Positions 11,320 to 21,687 of a stretch of DNA of 64,000 nucleotides are shown in pieces; within the stretch, counting starts at the first letter, position 1; each line of letters opens with the position of its first letter. The stretch lies in NCBI GenBank assembly GCA_023213395.1, contig CM041465.1:49173741-49237740 (forward strand), given 5' to 3'. The stretch comes from Cycas panzhihuaensis. Taxonomy: Eukaryota > Cycadophyta. Both the position numbers and the translations under genes were made by a program. The notes under the pieces were generated by a model. That model was not told where the DNA came from. It did no database searches and saw only the letters and a program-made list of their open reading frames with translations.

Positions 11320-11875
11320 TCCCCTTATCACTTCTTTGTAGGTTGTTGTTTGTATTTAGATCTTGGTTTGGATTCTAGTTATGGTTTTGATTATTATTTT
11401 TATTATTTTTATCATTATTAAAACTATTATTTTATCATTCATTTTAGTTATTATAGTTGTCATTACAAATAGTATTTGGCACCCACCTCTTATATAGGGA
11501 AGAATTTTTAAAATCATTAATAAAATCAATATCATTTAATGATGGTTAAATAAGAGGATGTTATTAAGCTAAATTGGGTATTTTAATAATTTTCATAAAT
11601 TAATCTAATTGGTCTTGGATATAAATTAAAGTTAAGGATGTTATAGAGGAATGTATCTAATATCATAATTGATAATCACATTATGTTCAAACTTAGTGGA
11701 TAATAGTTGAAAAGAAATCAACTTGCTCCCCTTGGTGGGGGCATCTATATATAGAGGGATATAAGGATAGCCTAATCTACATTTTCTAGAAAAGGATTTA
11801 TTAAGGTAAAATCATGGTCCAAGAGAAGGTTTTGGATAAACTCTTAAAATTTATTATATAGATTATGTAGAAGAT
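11320..11875 (-). pseudogene. Degraded retroelement leader and gag-like tract
   Basis: On the minus strand, starting from the primer-site remnant at 11876, the sequence runs into a decayed frame. It ends in a very asparagine-rich hydrophilic stretch (NNSFNNDKNNKNNNQN, then NPNQDLNTNNN), such as often lies between the gag core and the zinc knuckle. Position and orientation fit the interior of the LTR element whose LTR is at 16446-16952, separated from it by LINE 2. No catalytic motif is seen. The gag call rests on composition and context only. Confidence 0.35.
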
Positions 11876-11888
11876 AAGATGCCATGTT
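11876..11888. repeat. Target-site duplication, 5' side of LINE 2 (over an LTR-element PBS)
   Basis: AAGATGCCATGTT here matches AAGATACCATATT at 16437-16449 at 11 of 13 positions. The intact counterpart at 62245-62257 (GGATACCATGTT) shows the uninterrupted site. Confidence 0.7.
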
Positions 11889-11924
11889 CTGACCCCCCTT
11901 AAAGATATTGGGTCCGAGAAATGG

Positions 11925-12107
11925 GTGGGAAGACCCCACCTAAAGATATTGAGGGAGAGGGAAGTGATAACTCAGATAGACCAGGGCAATCAGAAAACCC
12001 TTAATGATGGATTCTTGGAAGGGCCCAGACTTAGATCTAGAGCCGAAGGACATGAGCCACCTAAAGGGGAGGCAACAAAGATTTGGAAGCAAAGAAAGAA
12101 GAAATGA
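11925..12107 (+). pseudogene. LINE 2 ORF1, C-terminal remnant
   Basis: This open 60-codon tail aligns with the ORF1 C-terminus of LINE 1: GRPHLKILRERE against GRPPRKATREKE, and GFLEGPRLRSR against GALEGPNLRSR. Its TGA (12105-12107) overlaps the ORF2 ATG (12104-12106) as ATGA. The first ATG in the piece is an internal Met of a longer protein, so the start has no meaning. The CCHC knuckle lies in the missing part. Confidence 0.7.
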
Positions 12108-13399
12108 CACTCATATCATGGAATGTTAGGGGGTTGAATGCCCCCTTCAAACAAAGGATTCTAAGAGATATGACAATGAGAGAACTCCTAGACTTAATTT
12201 TTCTATAGGAAATAAAGATAAATTTGGAAAATAGCTTAATATCTAGGAATAAGATTTGGAAAAAAGTAGAAGGTAAAGGAGTAGGAAATGGTCAAGGGAA
12301 TGGAGGTCTAATGGTGATGTGGAACCTGGATGAGTGGATCGGGGAAACCTTTAAGGAGGAGGAATCCTTTATATCTATGTGGCTTACCAGTAGGAGAAAC
12401 AATATAAAATGGTTGGCTACAAATGTCTATACCCCAAACCTCCATGAGGACAGAAAGAGATTATTGGATAGAATTTTGGAAGTCCATGGAGAATGTGGAG
12501 TACCCTGGTTGGTGGCTGGCGATTTTAATATGATATTATGTCCAGGGTAAAAAAGGGGGGGGCAAGACGATTAGACGAACAACATGCACAAGCTTAGAGG
12601 CTTCATGTAGAAGGGGGGTCTAGTGGATGTGAAGCTGAGAGGAACACCCTTTACTTGGTCAAGTAAAAGGCTGGGAAACTAACTTATCCAAATCAAACTA
12701 GACAGAGTCTTGGTCAATTATGAATGGGCTAGGTGATTTAATAACTTCACTTTAGAGGCACTTCTAAAAATTAGATATGATCACTCTCCACTCCAGTTTC
12801 TTTTCTCAGACTCGAAGAAGCATAGAGGGTCACCTTTCAGATTCGAAATGATGTGGATCAGACACCCAAAATTCAGAAAGAAGTTAGAGGAATGGTGGAA
12901 AGTCCCAATTCAGGGGCATGCTATGTACAGACTTTCAAAAAAGCTAGATTGGGTGAAAAGGCAAGTGAAATGTTGGAATAAGGAAGTGTTCTAGAACATT
13001 CATACTATCAAGGATTTGAATAAAGTCAAGAAAAGGATTCAGGAAGAAGGCAGGACCCAAGCTTTGGATCAAATAGAAAGAGAAATGGTTGAAACCTTTG
13101 AGGAGTTATTAAATAGAGAAGAAATTCACTAAAGGTAAAATTCTAGGGCCATGTGGCTTGTTTAAGGAGACATGAATACTAAATTCTTCCATATGACAAC
13201 AATGAAGCATAGAGCTAGCAACAAAATTAGCATTCTTCAAAGGGAAGACGGTTCAGAAGTAAATTGCTTGGAAGATTTAAAAGACATAGCTAGTGATTAT
13301 TTCAAGGAATTATTTACTGAACCATAGGATAGAAACAAGGATGCTAGAAAGGAGTTTCTGAGGACCATACCCTGACTAGTCAATGATCCTCAAAATACT
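12104..13399 (+). pseudogene. LINE 2 ORF2, endonuclease domain and linker
   Basis: It begins MTLISWNVRGLNAPFKQR, then has a TAG where LINE 1 has the Gln of LLQEIK, and an open block (12224-12550) with WLATNVYTPN and VPWLVAGDFNMIL. Frameshifts follow near 12560-12740, after which TPFTWSSKRLGN, LDRVLVNYEWA and YDHSPLQF (catalytic His) are recognisable. The linker to RT (about 12830-13390) keeps MNTKFFHMTT and YFKELFTEP. This target-nicking domain is not functional in this copy. Confidence 0.82.
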
Positions 13400-14490
13400 A
13401 TGTTGACAGTGCCCTTTACTCAGGAAGAGGTAAAGATGGTTGTATTTAGTATGAAGAGGGACAAAGCTCCTGGTCTAGATGGATTCCCTCCAGGTTTCTT
13501 TCAAGAATTTTGGGATATAATTAAGGAGGATCTTATGGAGGCTATGCAAGAGTTTCATTCAAATCAAAATATTCTTCAAGAATGGCAAGCTATATTCCTG
13601 GTTCTAATCCAAAAAAAAGAGGGAGCTAGGAGAATGGAGGAGTTTTGCCCTATTAGTCTCTGCAACGTGAAATACAAGATCTTAGCTAAGGTGTTAGCTA
13701 ATAGATTTTAAAAAATTATCCCTCAAATTATATCCTAGAATCAAGATAGCTTCATGCAAGGTAAACATATTATCGACGGTATAATAGTGGTCCACGAAAC
13801 TATTCACTTAGTGAAAGAAATGAAGGAGCCTAGTATGCTAATCAAGATCGATCTATCGAAGGCTTTTGATAGAGTATCCTAGGACTGCCTTTTGGAATGC
13901 TTGGATGCCTTTGGGTTTGGTGAGAAATGGAGAACTTAGATAAAGCTTTACATTTTTAATCCGTAGTACTATGTTATTATAAAAATCTAGATTCTTCTCA
14001 GGTCCTAGAGGTTCGAGACAAGGGAATCCTCTATCCTCTTATCTCTTTATATCTCTGGCGAAATTGTTGGGCAGGGCCACAGAGGCTGCTTAAAGATAGG
14101 GGCTTATTAGAGGACTCAGAACTACATCTAGGGTGGATAATATTGTGCACCACCAATTTGTAGATGACAACATATTTTTGGGGAAAGCAACCATCAAGGA
14201 GGCTACCAAGATCAAAGAAGGCTTGATAAGTTTTGAAATGACCATAAATTAGAAGATAAATTTGAATAAAAGCAGCATTTATTTTATAAATACCCTATGG
14301 ATTACCCAAAAGATAATCAATAGAATTTTAGAGATGGAAATTAGGAAGTTGCCAACCATATACCTTGGTATGCCCCTATTTGTGGGTAAGATGACCAAGG
14401 AATTATGGAACCCTCTCATTGATCAAATTCAAAGGAAGCTGGCAGGATGGAAAGAGGCTCTTCTTAGCCAAGTTGGGAAGCTCTAACTAG
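13400..14490 (+). pseudogene. LINE 2 ORF2, reverse transcriptase domain
   Basis: Motifs in order are DKAPGLDGFPPGFF, LIQKKEGARRMEEF, PISLCNVKYKILAKVLANR, IIDGIIVVHET, IKIDLSKAFDRVS and, past a decayed zone with frameshifts near 13950-14110, the catalytic QFVDDNIF (about 14155-14178). Then INLNKSS-like sequence and YLGMPLFVGKM close the palm. The order and wording match LINE 1. FVDD here corresponds to FIDD there. Several TAG codons replace Trp or Gln. Confidence 0.88.
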
Positions 14491-15480
14491 TGTCCACCTC
14501 CCTACAAAGTATTCTAGTCTTTTGGATGTCTATTTGTTAGAATGCTGACAAGCATCTCAGCACTGCTAGAATCCATTCAAAAAAGATTTCTATGATCTGG
14601 GATAGAGGAGAAGGAGAGAATCCATCTAGTAAGCTGGAGCAAAGTTTATACCCCGAAATGGGCTTGGGGATTGAATCTTAGAAGAATGTTACTTTTTAAT
14701 TTTGTTCTTGCAATAAAGCTCAGATAGCGTCTGGACAAATGTAGGGAAGGTTTGTGGCAAATAATCCTCTCAAAAGTATCTTCAAGGTAGCTATCTTCTT
14801 GAGAATATAGTCCCCTCCACTAGCTCAGTGGTTTGGAGGAGCACCCTTAAATCCAGGAGTATGTTGAGAGTTGGGCTGATGTGGAGATTGGGCGATGGGA
14901 ATACTATAAATTTTTGGGAGGATGTTTGGTATAGTGAAAAAGGCCTAAAGAACTATACTATCTTAGCTCCCCTCCAGGATCCTTATGAAAGATTTTTTGG
15001 GGTCCATGTAAAGGACTACTAAATTGGGAGGGGAAGAAGAAAAAGATGGAGGAATTTTGAGGAACTTCAAGAAGGGTCTTTCCCCCAAGAGTTAGTGGTC
15101 AAGCTTAGAAAGATTCTTGAAAAGTGTTATATACTTAAAACAAAATTAGCAGACTCAGTGGTCTAGCCCCCGACCCAATCAGGGGAGTATTCTATGAAAC
15201 ATGGATATCTTTATCTATGTTAGGAGAGAGGGGATCAGAGGAATGAGACACTGGAAAGCGTATGGAAGCTAGAACTTATTCTAAAGATAGATATTTTCTA
15301 GTGGACCTATCTGAGGAATAAAATTCTAACAGTATATAATCTCATGAAGAGAGGATATCAAATGACAAATAGGTGTAGTCTCTACCACAAGGAGGAATAT
15401 ATGGATCATATATTTATTTGGTGCTCTTATTCAGGTGAGGTTTGGAAACTTTTGCTTGATTTTTTTGAAGTGAAATAGGT
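14491..15480 (+). pseudogene. LINE 2 ORF2, connection and zf-RVT region
   Basis: It contains MWRLGDGNTINFWEDVW (the GDG-x-x-FW-x-D-W motif), then WRNFEELQE and a degraded zinc cluster RCSLYHKEEYMDHIFIWC in which one Cys of the zf-RVT pattern has become Tyr. It lies between the RT and RNase H in the same order as in LINE 1. Stops and at least one frameshift are present. Confidence 0.75.
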
Positions 15481-15779
15481 GTTTTCTGGAAATATTGTAG
15501 ACCAATGGACATCCTAGCAAAGCCCTTTCAGGAGCAGAGCTCTAAGCAGCATATGGAGAATTGTCATCCTGGTGATATAATGGAATCTATAGAAAGAAAG
15601 AAATAGAAGGATCTTTTAGAACAGGCAGATGGACCCATATGCTATCTTCAATGATATTTACATAGGGATTAGTGAGAATGCCAAAATTATAGAGGAGAAG
15701 CAACTTGCGATGACAGAAGAAAAGATCGTAGATAAGTGGGGGTTAAAGCCGATAGTTAAGGAGGAGAAAAGAAGAATTT

Positions 15780-16378
15780 GCTCCTAGATTCCTCTAGAGG
15801 AGCATTAGGTAAAAATAAATTTTGATAGTGCTTCAAAAAGAAACCCTAGAGTAGTTGGAGGCATTTGTAGAGATGCCAAAGGGAACCTCATATGGCCTTA
15901 TGCATAGTACTATGACCAGCAGACAAACCATTTTACAGAGATAGTTGCTATGTTAAAAGCTATGGACTTAGCCCTATAAGGAGGCTATGCTAGGGTGGTC
16001 ATTAAGGATGACTCCCTGATAGTTATAAACCTACTAAAAGGCACAACTTCTTTGGACTAGAGATTTCAAGCTATAATTAAGGATGCTCAGGATGCATTAA
16101 AGGATTTGGAGAATATCTAGCTTCGGCATACCTTCAAAGAAGGTAATAAGGTGGCAGATTACCTGGAAAATTGGGGAGTTAGGAATAGGAGATCTATTAT
16201 TTGGAGGGAAGGTATCCTAGGGGAATCTATGAGACTGGTTGAGATGGAAAGGACCTGTGAGAGCTAGCCAAGGGGCTTTTCTGACAATTTTGTGTATAGT
16301 GATCTTTTTTATACTCTGGCCATGGGGTTGTCATGGTCAATTTATGATTTGGATGAAAAAATCTTATTGATGTACTAG
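15780..16378 (+). pseudogene. LINE 2 ORF2, RNase H domain and ORF2 end
   Basis: It reads VKINFDSASKRNPRVVGG (first Asp), TEIVAMLKAM (Glu), VVIKDDSLIVI (Asp) and RHTFKEGNKVADYL (last Asp), the same four-acid layout as LINE 1. Stops are few and mostly TAG. The TAG at 16376-16378 matches the proposed natural ORF2 stop of LINE 1. Confidence 0.82.
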
Positions 16379-16436
16379 GTTGTGGGAACCTATTTGAAAA
16401 CCCATATAATATTCATTTTAGCTTACCAAAAAAAAA

Positions 16437-16449
16437 AAGATACCATATT
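16437..16449. repeat. Target-site duplication, 3' side of LINE 2
   Basis: This is the partner of 11876-11888, directly after the A-run. It contains GATACCA, the complement of the start of a TGGTATC primer site. Confidence 0.7.
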
Positions 16450-16627
16450 AAAATTTATTGCATAGGATAGCAACTTAATGTAATGATATAGGAGGAAATA
16501 TAATCACATATTTAATCAACCATATAGTAAACATAATAAATGAATCAAGATAAAGGCAAAGAGTGAATCATATAAATATCATATATGACACTATGTTTAA
16601 CATGGAAAACCTAAGAATAAGAAAAGA

Positions 16628-16691
<64 letters not shown>

Positions 16692-16952
16692 GAAGATCTC
16701 ATATTAAGAAAAAATGATCAACAAACCTTATGGTAAGTCATCCTAGTCTTACAAAGAGGACTAGGTGATCTAATTTACCTTAAAATATACATTTCCCTTA
16801 TATAATCATGTCACCTCATCATCATCCAATCATATTTCATTGTTACATCTATAAATAAGATCATGTGCATAAGACCCATTCACATCAACCAATGCCAACA
16901 TGATCACTAATTAAACATTACATTCATATATATAAAATATAATATTCCAAAA
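16446..16952 (-). repeat. LTR of a minus-strand retroelement, copy 1 (family A)
   Basis: Along almost its whole length it matches 62253-62702 in the same orientation, including blocks such as TGGTAAGTCATCCTAG against TGGTTAGTCATTCTAG and CACAAAGAGGACTAGG in both. On the minus strand copy 2 begins TGTTGGAAGATT and ends AACA directly before TGGTATC, which marks an LTR with its PBS. Copy 1 is longer mainly because of an internal CT/AT microsatellite. LINE 2 separates it from the interior of its element. Confidence 0.75.
16632..16691. repeat. (CT)n(AT)n compound microsatellite inside LTR A copy 1
   Basis: About 18 CT units run into about 11 AT units. LTR A copy 2 has only a short CCTCCAAATATATAT sequence at this place (about 62433-62448). 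Confidence 0.95.
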
Positions 16953-17598
16953 TCCTTGGTTCCTTCTATTAATGTTTAATTTATGAAATTTAAATATATT
17001 CATCTTAATTTTTATGTTAGATCACCTACTTATCATATATCTTATATCACGTGTGAATATCAACTATTAAACTTATATTCACTTTAGCTTGTTCTTTTAT
17101 AAGTAAATGTGATCAACATCTCATATGTTATAGTTCACTCCACTTATAAATTCATTAATCAAACATTACTCATAAGCTACCAAACAAACTCATTAATCTT
17201 ATGAATAAACCAAATCAATTGATATCCATATAAAGTAACAACCATCTATTGGAATACATGGATAACCAGTTACTATAACTACTAGTTATGTAGGAAGTGT
17301 TTTTTATATGTAGTTCATTAATTTTATAAATAAATACAACATATATCGATTAAATAAATATGATGTAACAAGAGTAGCTTGTGAACGCTCTCTTGTCTCT
17401 TATCTTATAATATAAAGAAAAACTCATCTTATCTTTATCAACAATTCTACACAAAGCAACCTTTGTATTTTTCTTTGACAAGGAATCAATCAATTCATTT
17501 TTCAAATAAACTAACCATGAGAATAGGGTGTACCACCCGATTTATCAAGTTTATTACAACAAGATAACATGTCTAATATGTTCCACAGCTCTTATCAT
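16953..17598. other. AT-rich flank without recognisable gene
   Basis: This lies between LTR A copy 1 and the Tat-like element. I see no coding frame, no clear tandem repeat and no RNA gene. Confidence 0.4.
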
Positions 17599-17603
17599 AC
17601 CAG

Positions 17604-19921
17604 TGCATCTCAAGTGAACCTAAATAAAATATCTCTTAATTAGTGGGGTATTTCTTTTGTCAAGACTAGGAGATACAATAGTTTAAGGGAACCTAAGTAA
17701 CCACCTTTGCCTAACTCCTAAGAAGGAGTCTTCACCCAGCTATGTCATCCAGTAAGATATGAATGGGGGATATGATAAAAGGCTTAGATATATGGGATGG
17801 TAAAATCCACTAACCTACACAACCAAGTGAAGGAGTTCTATGTTCGAAACTACTCTAATAATATTTTCTATGTCCTTCCTACGGACGCCTATCATTTGAT
17901 TCTTTTAACCTTTTGAGTTTTACTTAAATAAAGGGGAAGGATTAAGCAAATGGAAATTGTTTTAGTTTTTTTTCTTTTTATTATTCTCTTTCTTTCTTTT
18001 TGTATTTTTTAGATGTTTATATTTTTTTAACAAGGTGAAATAAAATAAACAAAGGCAACTAATAAAACAATAAGGACTACTCTATCTTTAACAAACAAGT
18101 AAAGAAAACTAGATGCATGTAATATATTTTTTTATATTTTTCATTGTAAAGATAAAATACACTAGAATGAATATGGCTCTATCTCTTTTAAATACAATGC
18201 ACACTTGATTAAAGAAAGGAAAACACTAATATGAGATACAAGATAATATGCAATTATTTTATGTAAGCTTTCAAAGGATTTAATAACATGTAATGTTAAC
18301 GGAAAGATTTTCTTTATGTCACACACATGTTATCTTTTCTTTGAATGAAGATGCTACAATGTAAAGGAGAAATTTTAAAGACATACTACTCCTATTTTAA
18401 ATGAATTTTTAGATCGTTAAAGTTGTATGTAAGTAATAATACTTTAGTCATAATATTTATACATGAATCAAATCACACAACTTTGAGATTCTATCACAAT
18501 TAGAGCAAAAGGGACTCCAAAAATCAAATATACATGTTTCATTTATTAATTCATATTTCAAAGGGAGAAAGCAAATCTAAGAATGAAATTAAACAAACCA
18601 CAAAATTAAGACTTCTTTTCTATTCTAAGAATCTACCTCAAAATGTCTCTTTTCTTTTAATTGATCAATTCTCTCCAATATTTTCCTTTAAAATAAACAA
18701 AGGAAGAAAGACAGTAAGTAATAAAGACTAAACCACTACCTAATACAAGCTAAAAGGGGTGATAAGCTGCTTGGAATTTAGACTATTATGAAATAATAGG
18801 AAGAAATAACTATTTGAATGGTGGAGAGATGACCATGCCCCACCTTAGACTATCATTTTTTAACCCTAGAAAGGGCTGACCTTTCAGCTAATATTCCAAG
18901 CTTAAAATGAATACAAAATCACCACAATAACTAGCCAAAAGAAGGATCAAATATAAGTAAGAAATAGCCTCCAATAAATATTGAAGTGACAAGAAATCAC
19001 ATAGGAAAGACCTTACCAATTTATAAGAAGTTTGATGCTGAAAATATTGAGAAGAAACTATAAAACTTGAAGAACAAACCATTAGAATTTAAAAATCAGT
19101 AGAGCAGTAAGCTTCAGCATCAACCCTTCTCCTTGATTTCACCCAAAAGCGTCACCAAAAGCTAATTTTTAAATCACAATAGTAATAGTCTTCAAAATAT
19201 CTCTCAAAATCTCTTAAAATCCACACAAAAACTTTAAAAATTTACACCCTGGCTCTCAATAATAGACAACAATACCCTACTGATCCTTCTTGGGCATTAA
19301 AAAAATAATATTTCATCAAATCTAGGTGGCATCATGTAAAAATAGGGTGTGTTGGCTGAGTTTTACATGCATAATAGTAAAAAATACGACCGATTGTATA
19401 TTTAGACCTACTAAAAATGTGACTTTACTCTAAAAATGTGACTGATCACATTTTTGGCAATACCCAAAATGTGATAAATAATGAAGTAAAAATGAGCTCA
19501 TCAAAAAGTTAAATTTTTATTTTTAGTCATAAATTGAAGTACAAATGACTTTATGAGTGAGTAAAGAGGCCCAAAACAAGATGGAAATAATAAGCATAAG
19601 CCCAAAATGATTGAAAATGATAAATTCAGGTGAAATCAAGAATAAAATATAAAAATAAAAAGTTTAAAAGAAAATTTATATTAAATTGATCATAAAAGAA
19701 AATTTTAATGCCATAGTATTTGTCATCGGAAGGTGATAGTATAAGTATATACTACATCATCATTCATCATACATTATCAAGTAAAAATCAATATATTTCT
19801 TCATCAAAACATGACCTAACTCATAACAAAACAAGTCTATCATTCATTTCTTTTATGAAACTATATAAGAAACATATCAAAAGTTATAAATACAATCAAG
19901 AGTCTAAGTTTTGGTGAAACA
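17604..19921 (-). repeat. 3' LTR of the Tat-like element
   Basis: About 2,318 bp. It matches 39221-41360 plus 47700-47842 collinearly, for example TAACCACCTTTGCCTAAC, AGGTGATAGTATAAGTATA and the end GGTGAAACA. On the minus strand it begins TGTTTCACC and ends GATGCA. The polypurine tract sits directly upstream on that strand. Minus- and plus-strand ORFs within it (for example 18534-18731 and 18888-19082) are not shared intact with the other LTR, so I do not call them genes. Confidence 0.88.
19432..19455. other. Perfect 10-bp hairpin in the Tat-like LTR
   Basis: AAAAATGTGA, a 4-nt loop, then TCACATTTTT. A second, imperfect hairpin of the same type (AAAAATACGA...) lies just before it at about 19379-19402. 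The 5' LTR has the counterpart at 41024-41047 with a one-base mismatch, and another at 40973-40995. Confidence 0.7.
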
Positions 19922-19937
19922 TTTGCCCCCTTGACAC
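19922..19937 (-). other. Polypurine tract of the Tat-like element
   Basis: The plus strand reads TTTGCCCCCTTGACAC, so the minus strand reads AAGGGGGCAAA directly before TGTTTCACC. This is the primer for plus-strand DNA synthesis and fixes the 3' LTR boundary. Confidence 0.85.
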
Positions 19938-20109
19938 TTAAATCTCCTACTTTAGGAAAAAAATAAGATGGTAAGAGATGGAAATGATAAAGGTAATTAT
20001 TCTAAACATGAAAGGGATCTATTGAAGCATGTGAATGATGAGGTGATGAGGCTCTATGATTCAACTTGAAATAAGCTTCCGATGGTAATAAGATCGAAAG
20101 AAACTATCA

Positions 20110-20350
20110 CTAACAAATCCACCCAAAAGGATTGGGCTTCTATTACCAACAGACCATTATTTACATCTCTCGCCCAAAAGGACTGGGCATGTATAATCAC
20201 CAAAATCTTACCTAAAAGGACTGGGTATTTATCACCAAAGAAAAATCCATCTAATACCCACAAACTAGATGGAACATTACTACTAAAATATCCGTAAACT
20301 GGATAAGACTTCACTGCTAAATAAACACTACCTATTTCCCACAAATAGGA
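20110..20350. repeat. Short tandem array with CCCAAAAGGACTGGG hairpin core
   Basis: The core CCCAAAAGGAYTGGG recurs at about 20115, 20170 and 20213 (as CCTAAAAGGACTGGG). More degenerate forms (CCCACAAACTAGATGG, CCCACAAATAGGATGGG) follow to about 20350. Each core can fold as CCCA...TGGG. Spacing is about 40-60 bp. It lies in the 3' untranslated part of the Tat-like element. Confidence 0.7.
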
Positions 20351-20434
20351 TGGGACTTTAATATATAACTGGTTATAGTTTATCTCTCTTTAACCACACA
20401 TCAGAGGGAAATCATTTTACTAGAGAAAAATGAA

Positions 20435-20945
20435 TAGACTATCATAGTTTAAAAGTTCATTAATAGGTGACTTTTTAGAGCAATCTATCATAGTTTAGCC
20501 TCATTAACAGGGTGAAGGCTTTCGAAGGTTGATTATCATAGTTTATCCTCATTAACGATCTAGTTTCGAAGGGTTCCCTATCATAATTTAAGCTCTTTAA
20601 TAGGTAGAAGGGACTCAGAGCATCATTCTATTATAGTTTTATCTCTTTAACAGATAAAAGAAAACTCGAAGCATGGATTCTGTCATAGTTTTATCTCTTT
20701 AATAGATGAAAGTAGATTTAGAGCATGGATTTTGTCATAGTTTTAGCTCTTTAATGAATGAAAGGAGTCTTGGAACATAGATTCTGTCATAATTTTAGCT
20801 CTTTAACAGATGAAAGGAGTCTTAGAGCATAATACTATCGTAGTTTAGGCTCATCAATAGGCAAAAGAAAGCTTAGAGTGTAGATTATGTCATAGTTTTA
20901 GCTCTTTAATAGATGAAAGAAGTCTTTGGGCATAATTATGAAGAC
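20435..20945. repeat. Minisatellite array, about 55-60-bp units, in the Tat-like 3' region
   Basis: The phrase CATAGTTTTAGCTCTTTAA is repeated about nine times with variants (ATCATAGTTTAGCCTCATTAACAG, GTCATAGTTTTATCTCTTTAA and so on). Each is followed by a GATGAAAGGAGTCTTAGAGCAT-like segment. Units are imperfect and diverge more toward the left. The same phrase reappears at about 25760-25835 on the far side of the antisense gene relic. Confidence 0.85.
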
Positions 20946-21687
20946 CAACATGAAAGATCCATGTACAAAGGGTGAACATGGGATAATGAATCATGTCTCC
21001 ATAAGAAAATGAGCTCCATTAGAAGATAAACATATCCCAAAAGGGATAATTTAGCTAATCAAGGTGAAAATAAATAGTTTTTGGTGTCTAAAGATGATTT
21101 TACATGATAATAACTATAAAAAAGAAGTGATATTCACTTTGATAGGCATCATGGATATTGACTAAAGATCTCCCATATAAAAAAAGAGAAAATCCCATAC
21201 CCTTTATTAAGAAAATTAATAAGAAATGGATTTCATTTTCATGGGAGGAAAGAGGAAAAGCAAGCTACCCAAAGGCCTTTTCTCTCATTTCCAAGGTGAT
21301 AAGGAGCTCTTTCTGATGAAGGACTAGCTATAGAGGATCATCATTAGTAGTATCGAGCAGAGAGCTAGATATCCAGTGAGTCAAAATTATTTTTTTTATT
21401 TTTATTTTTCTACTTTCTGCATAAAAATGCAGTAATACAGTGTAAAAAATACAGGCACTATATTAAAAATGTGACTAACCAGTAAAAAACATGATAATAG
21501 GGCAAAAAATATAATTTTATGATTTAGGATAATTAGAGAAATTTGTGTTTTTTACTGTGTAATCATATTTTTAATTGTAAATTTACACTTTTATTTACAG
21601 AGTCATACTTTTAAACTTTTATTTAAGAAAATATTAAAAATTAAAAATTTTAAAATGGAATCAAGAGACTAACATGATTTTGATGAC
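20946..21687. other. Untranslated 3' region between minisatellite and antisense gene
   Basis: No coding frame is recognised. Around 21440-21610 short AAAAATGTGAC and GTCATACTTTT words recur that also occur in the LTR hairpin area, so part of it may be LTR-derived or part of an upstream intron or promoter of the plus-strand gene. A run TTTTATTTACAG (about 21589-21600) looks like a 3' splice site, but I cannot pair it. Confidence 0.4.

Larger units (their letters stand above)
11889..16436 (+). mobile_element. LINE 2: 5'-truncated copy of the LINE 1 family
   Basis: This 4.5-kb plus-strand LINE has the end of ORF1, then EN, RT, zinc region, RNase H, a short 3' UTR and an A-run (16428-16438). Its 3' end (CTTACC then A-run, after a TGTACTAGGTT motif) matches LINE 1, so the two are one family. 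It is much more decayed than LINE 1 and far richer in A and T. Most of ORF1 is missing. A 13-bp imperfect duplication brackets it. It split a minus-strand LTR element exactly at its primer-binding site. Confidence 0.9.

Noticed and set aside
17599-17603. Target-site duplication of the Tat-like element
   Set aside because: ACCAG on the left and CATAA on the right of 47842 do not match; a flank may have been rearranged.
18534-19082. Open frames in the Tat-like LTR
   Set aside because: The matching region of the other LTR (about 40140-40700) does not keep them open over the same span.
20435-20945. CRISPR-like array
   Set aside because: Units are contiguous and imperfect with no unique spacers of constant length; this is a minisatellite inside a plant retroelement.
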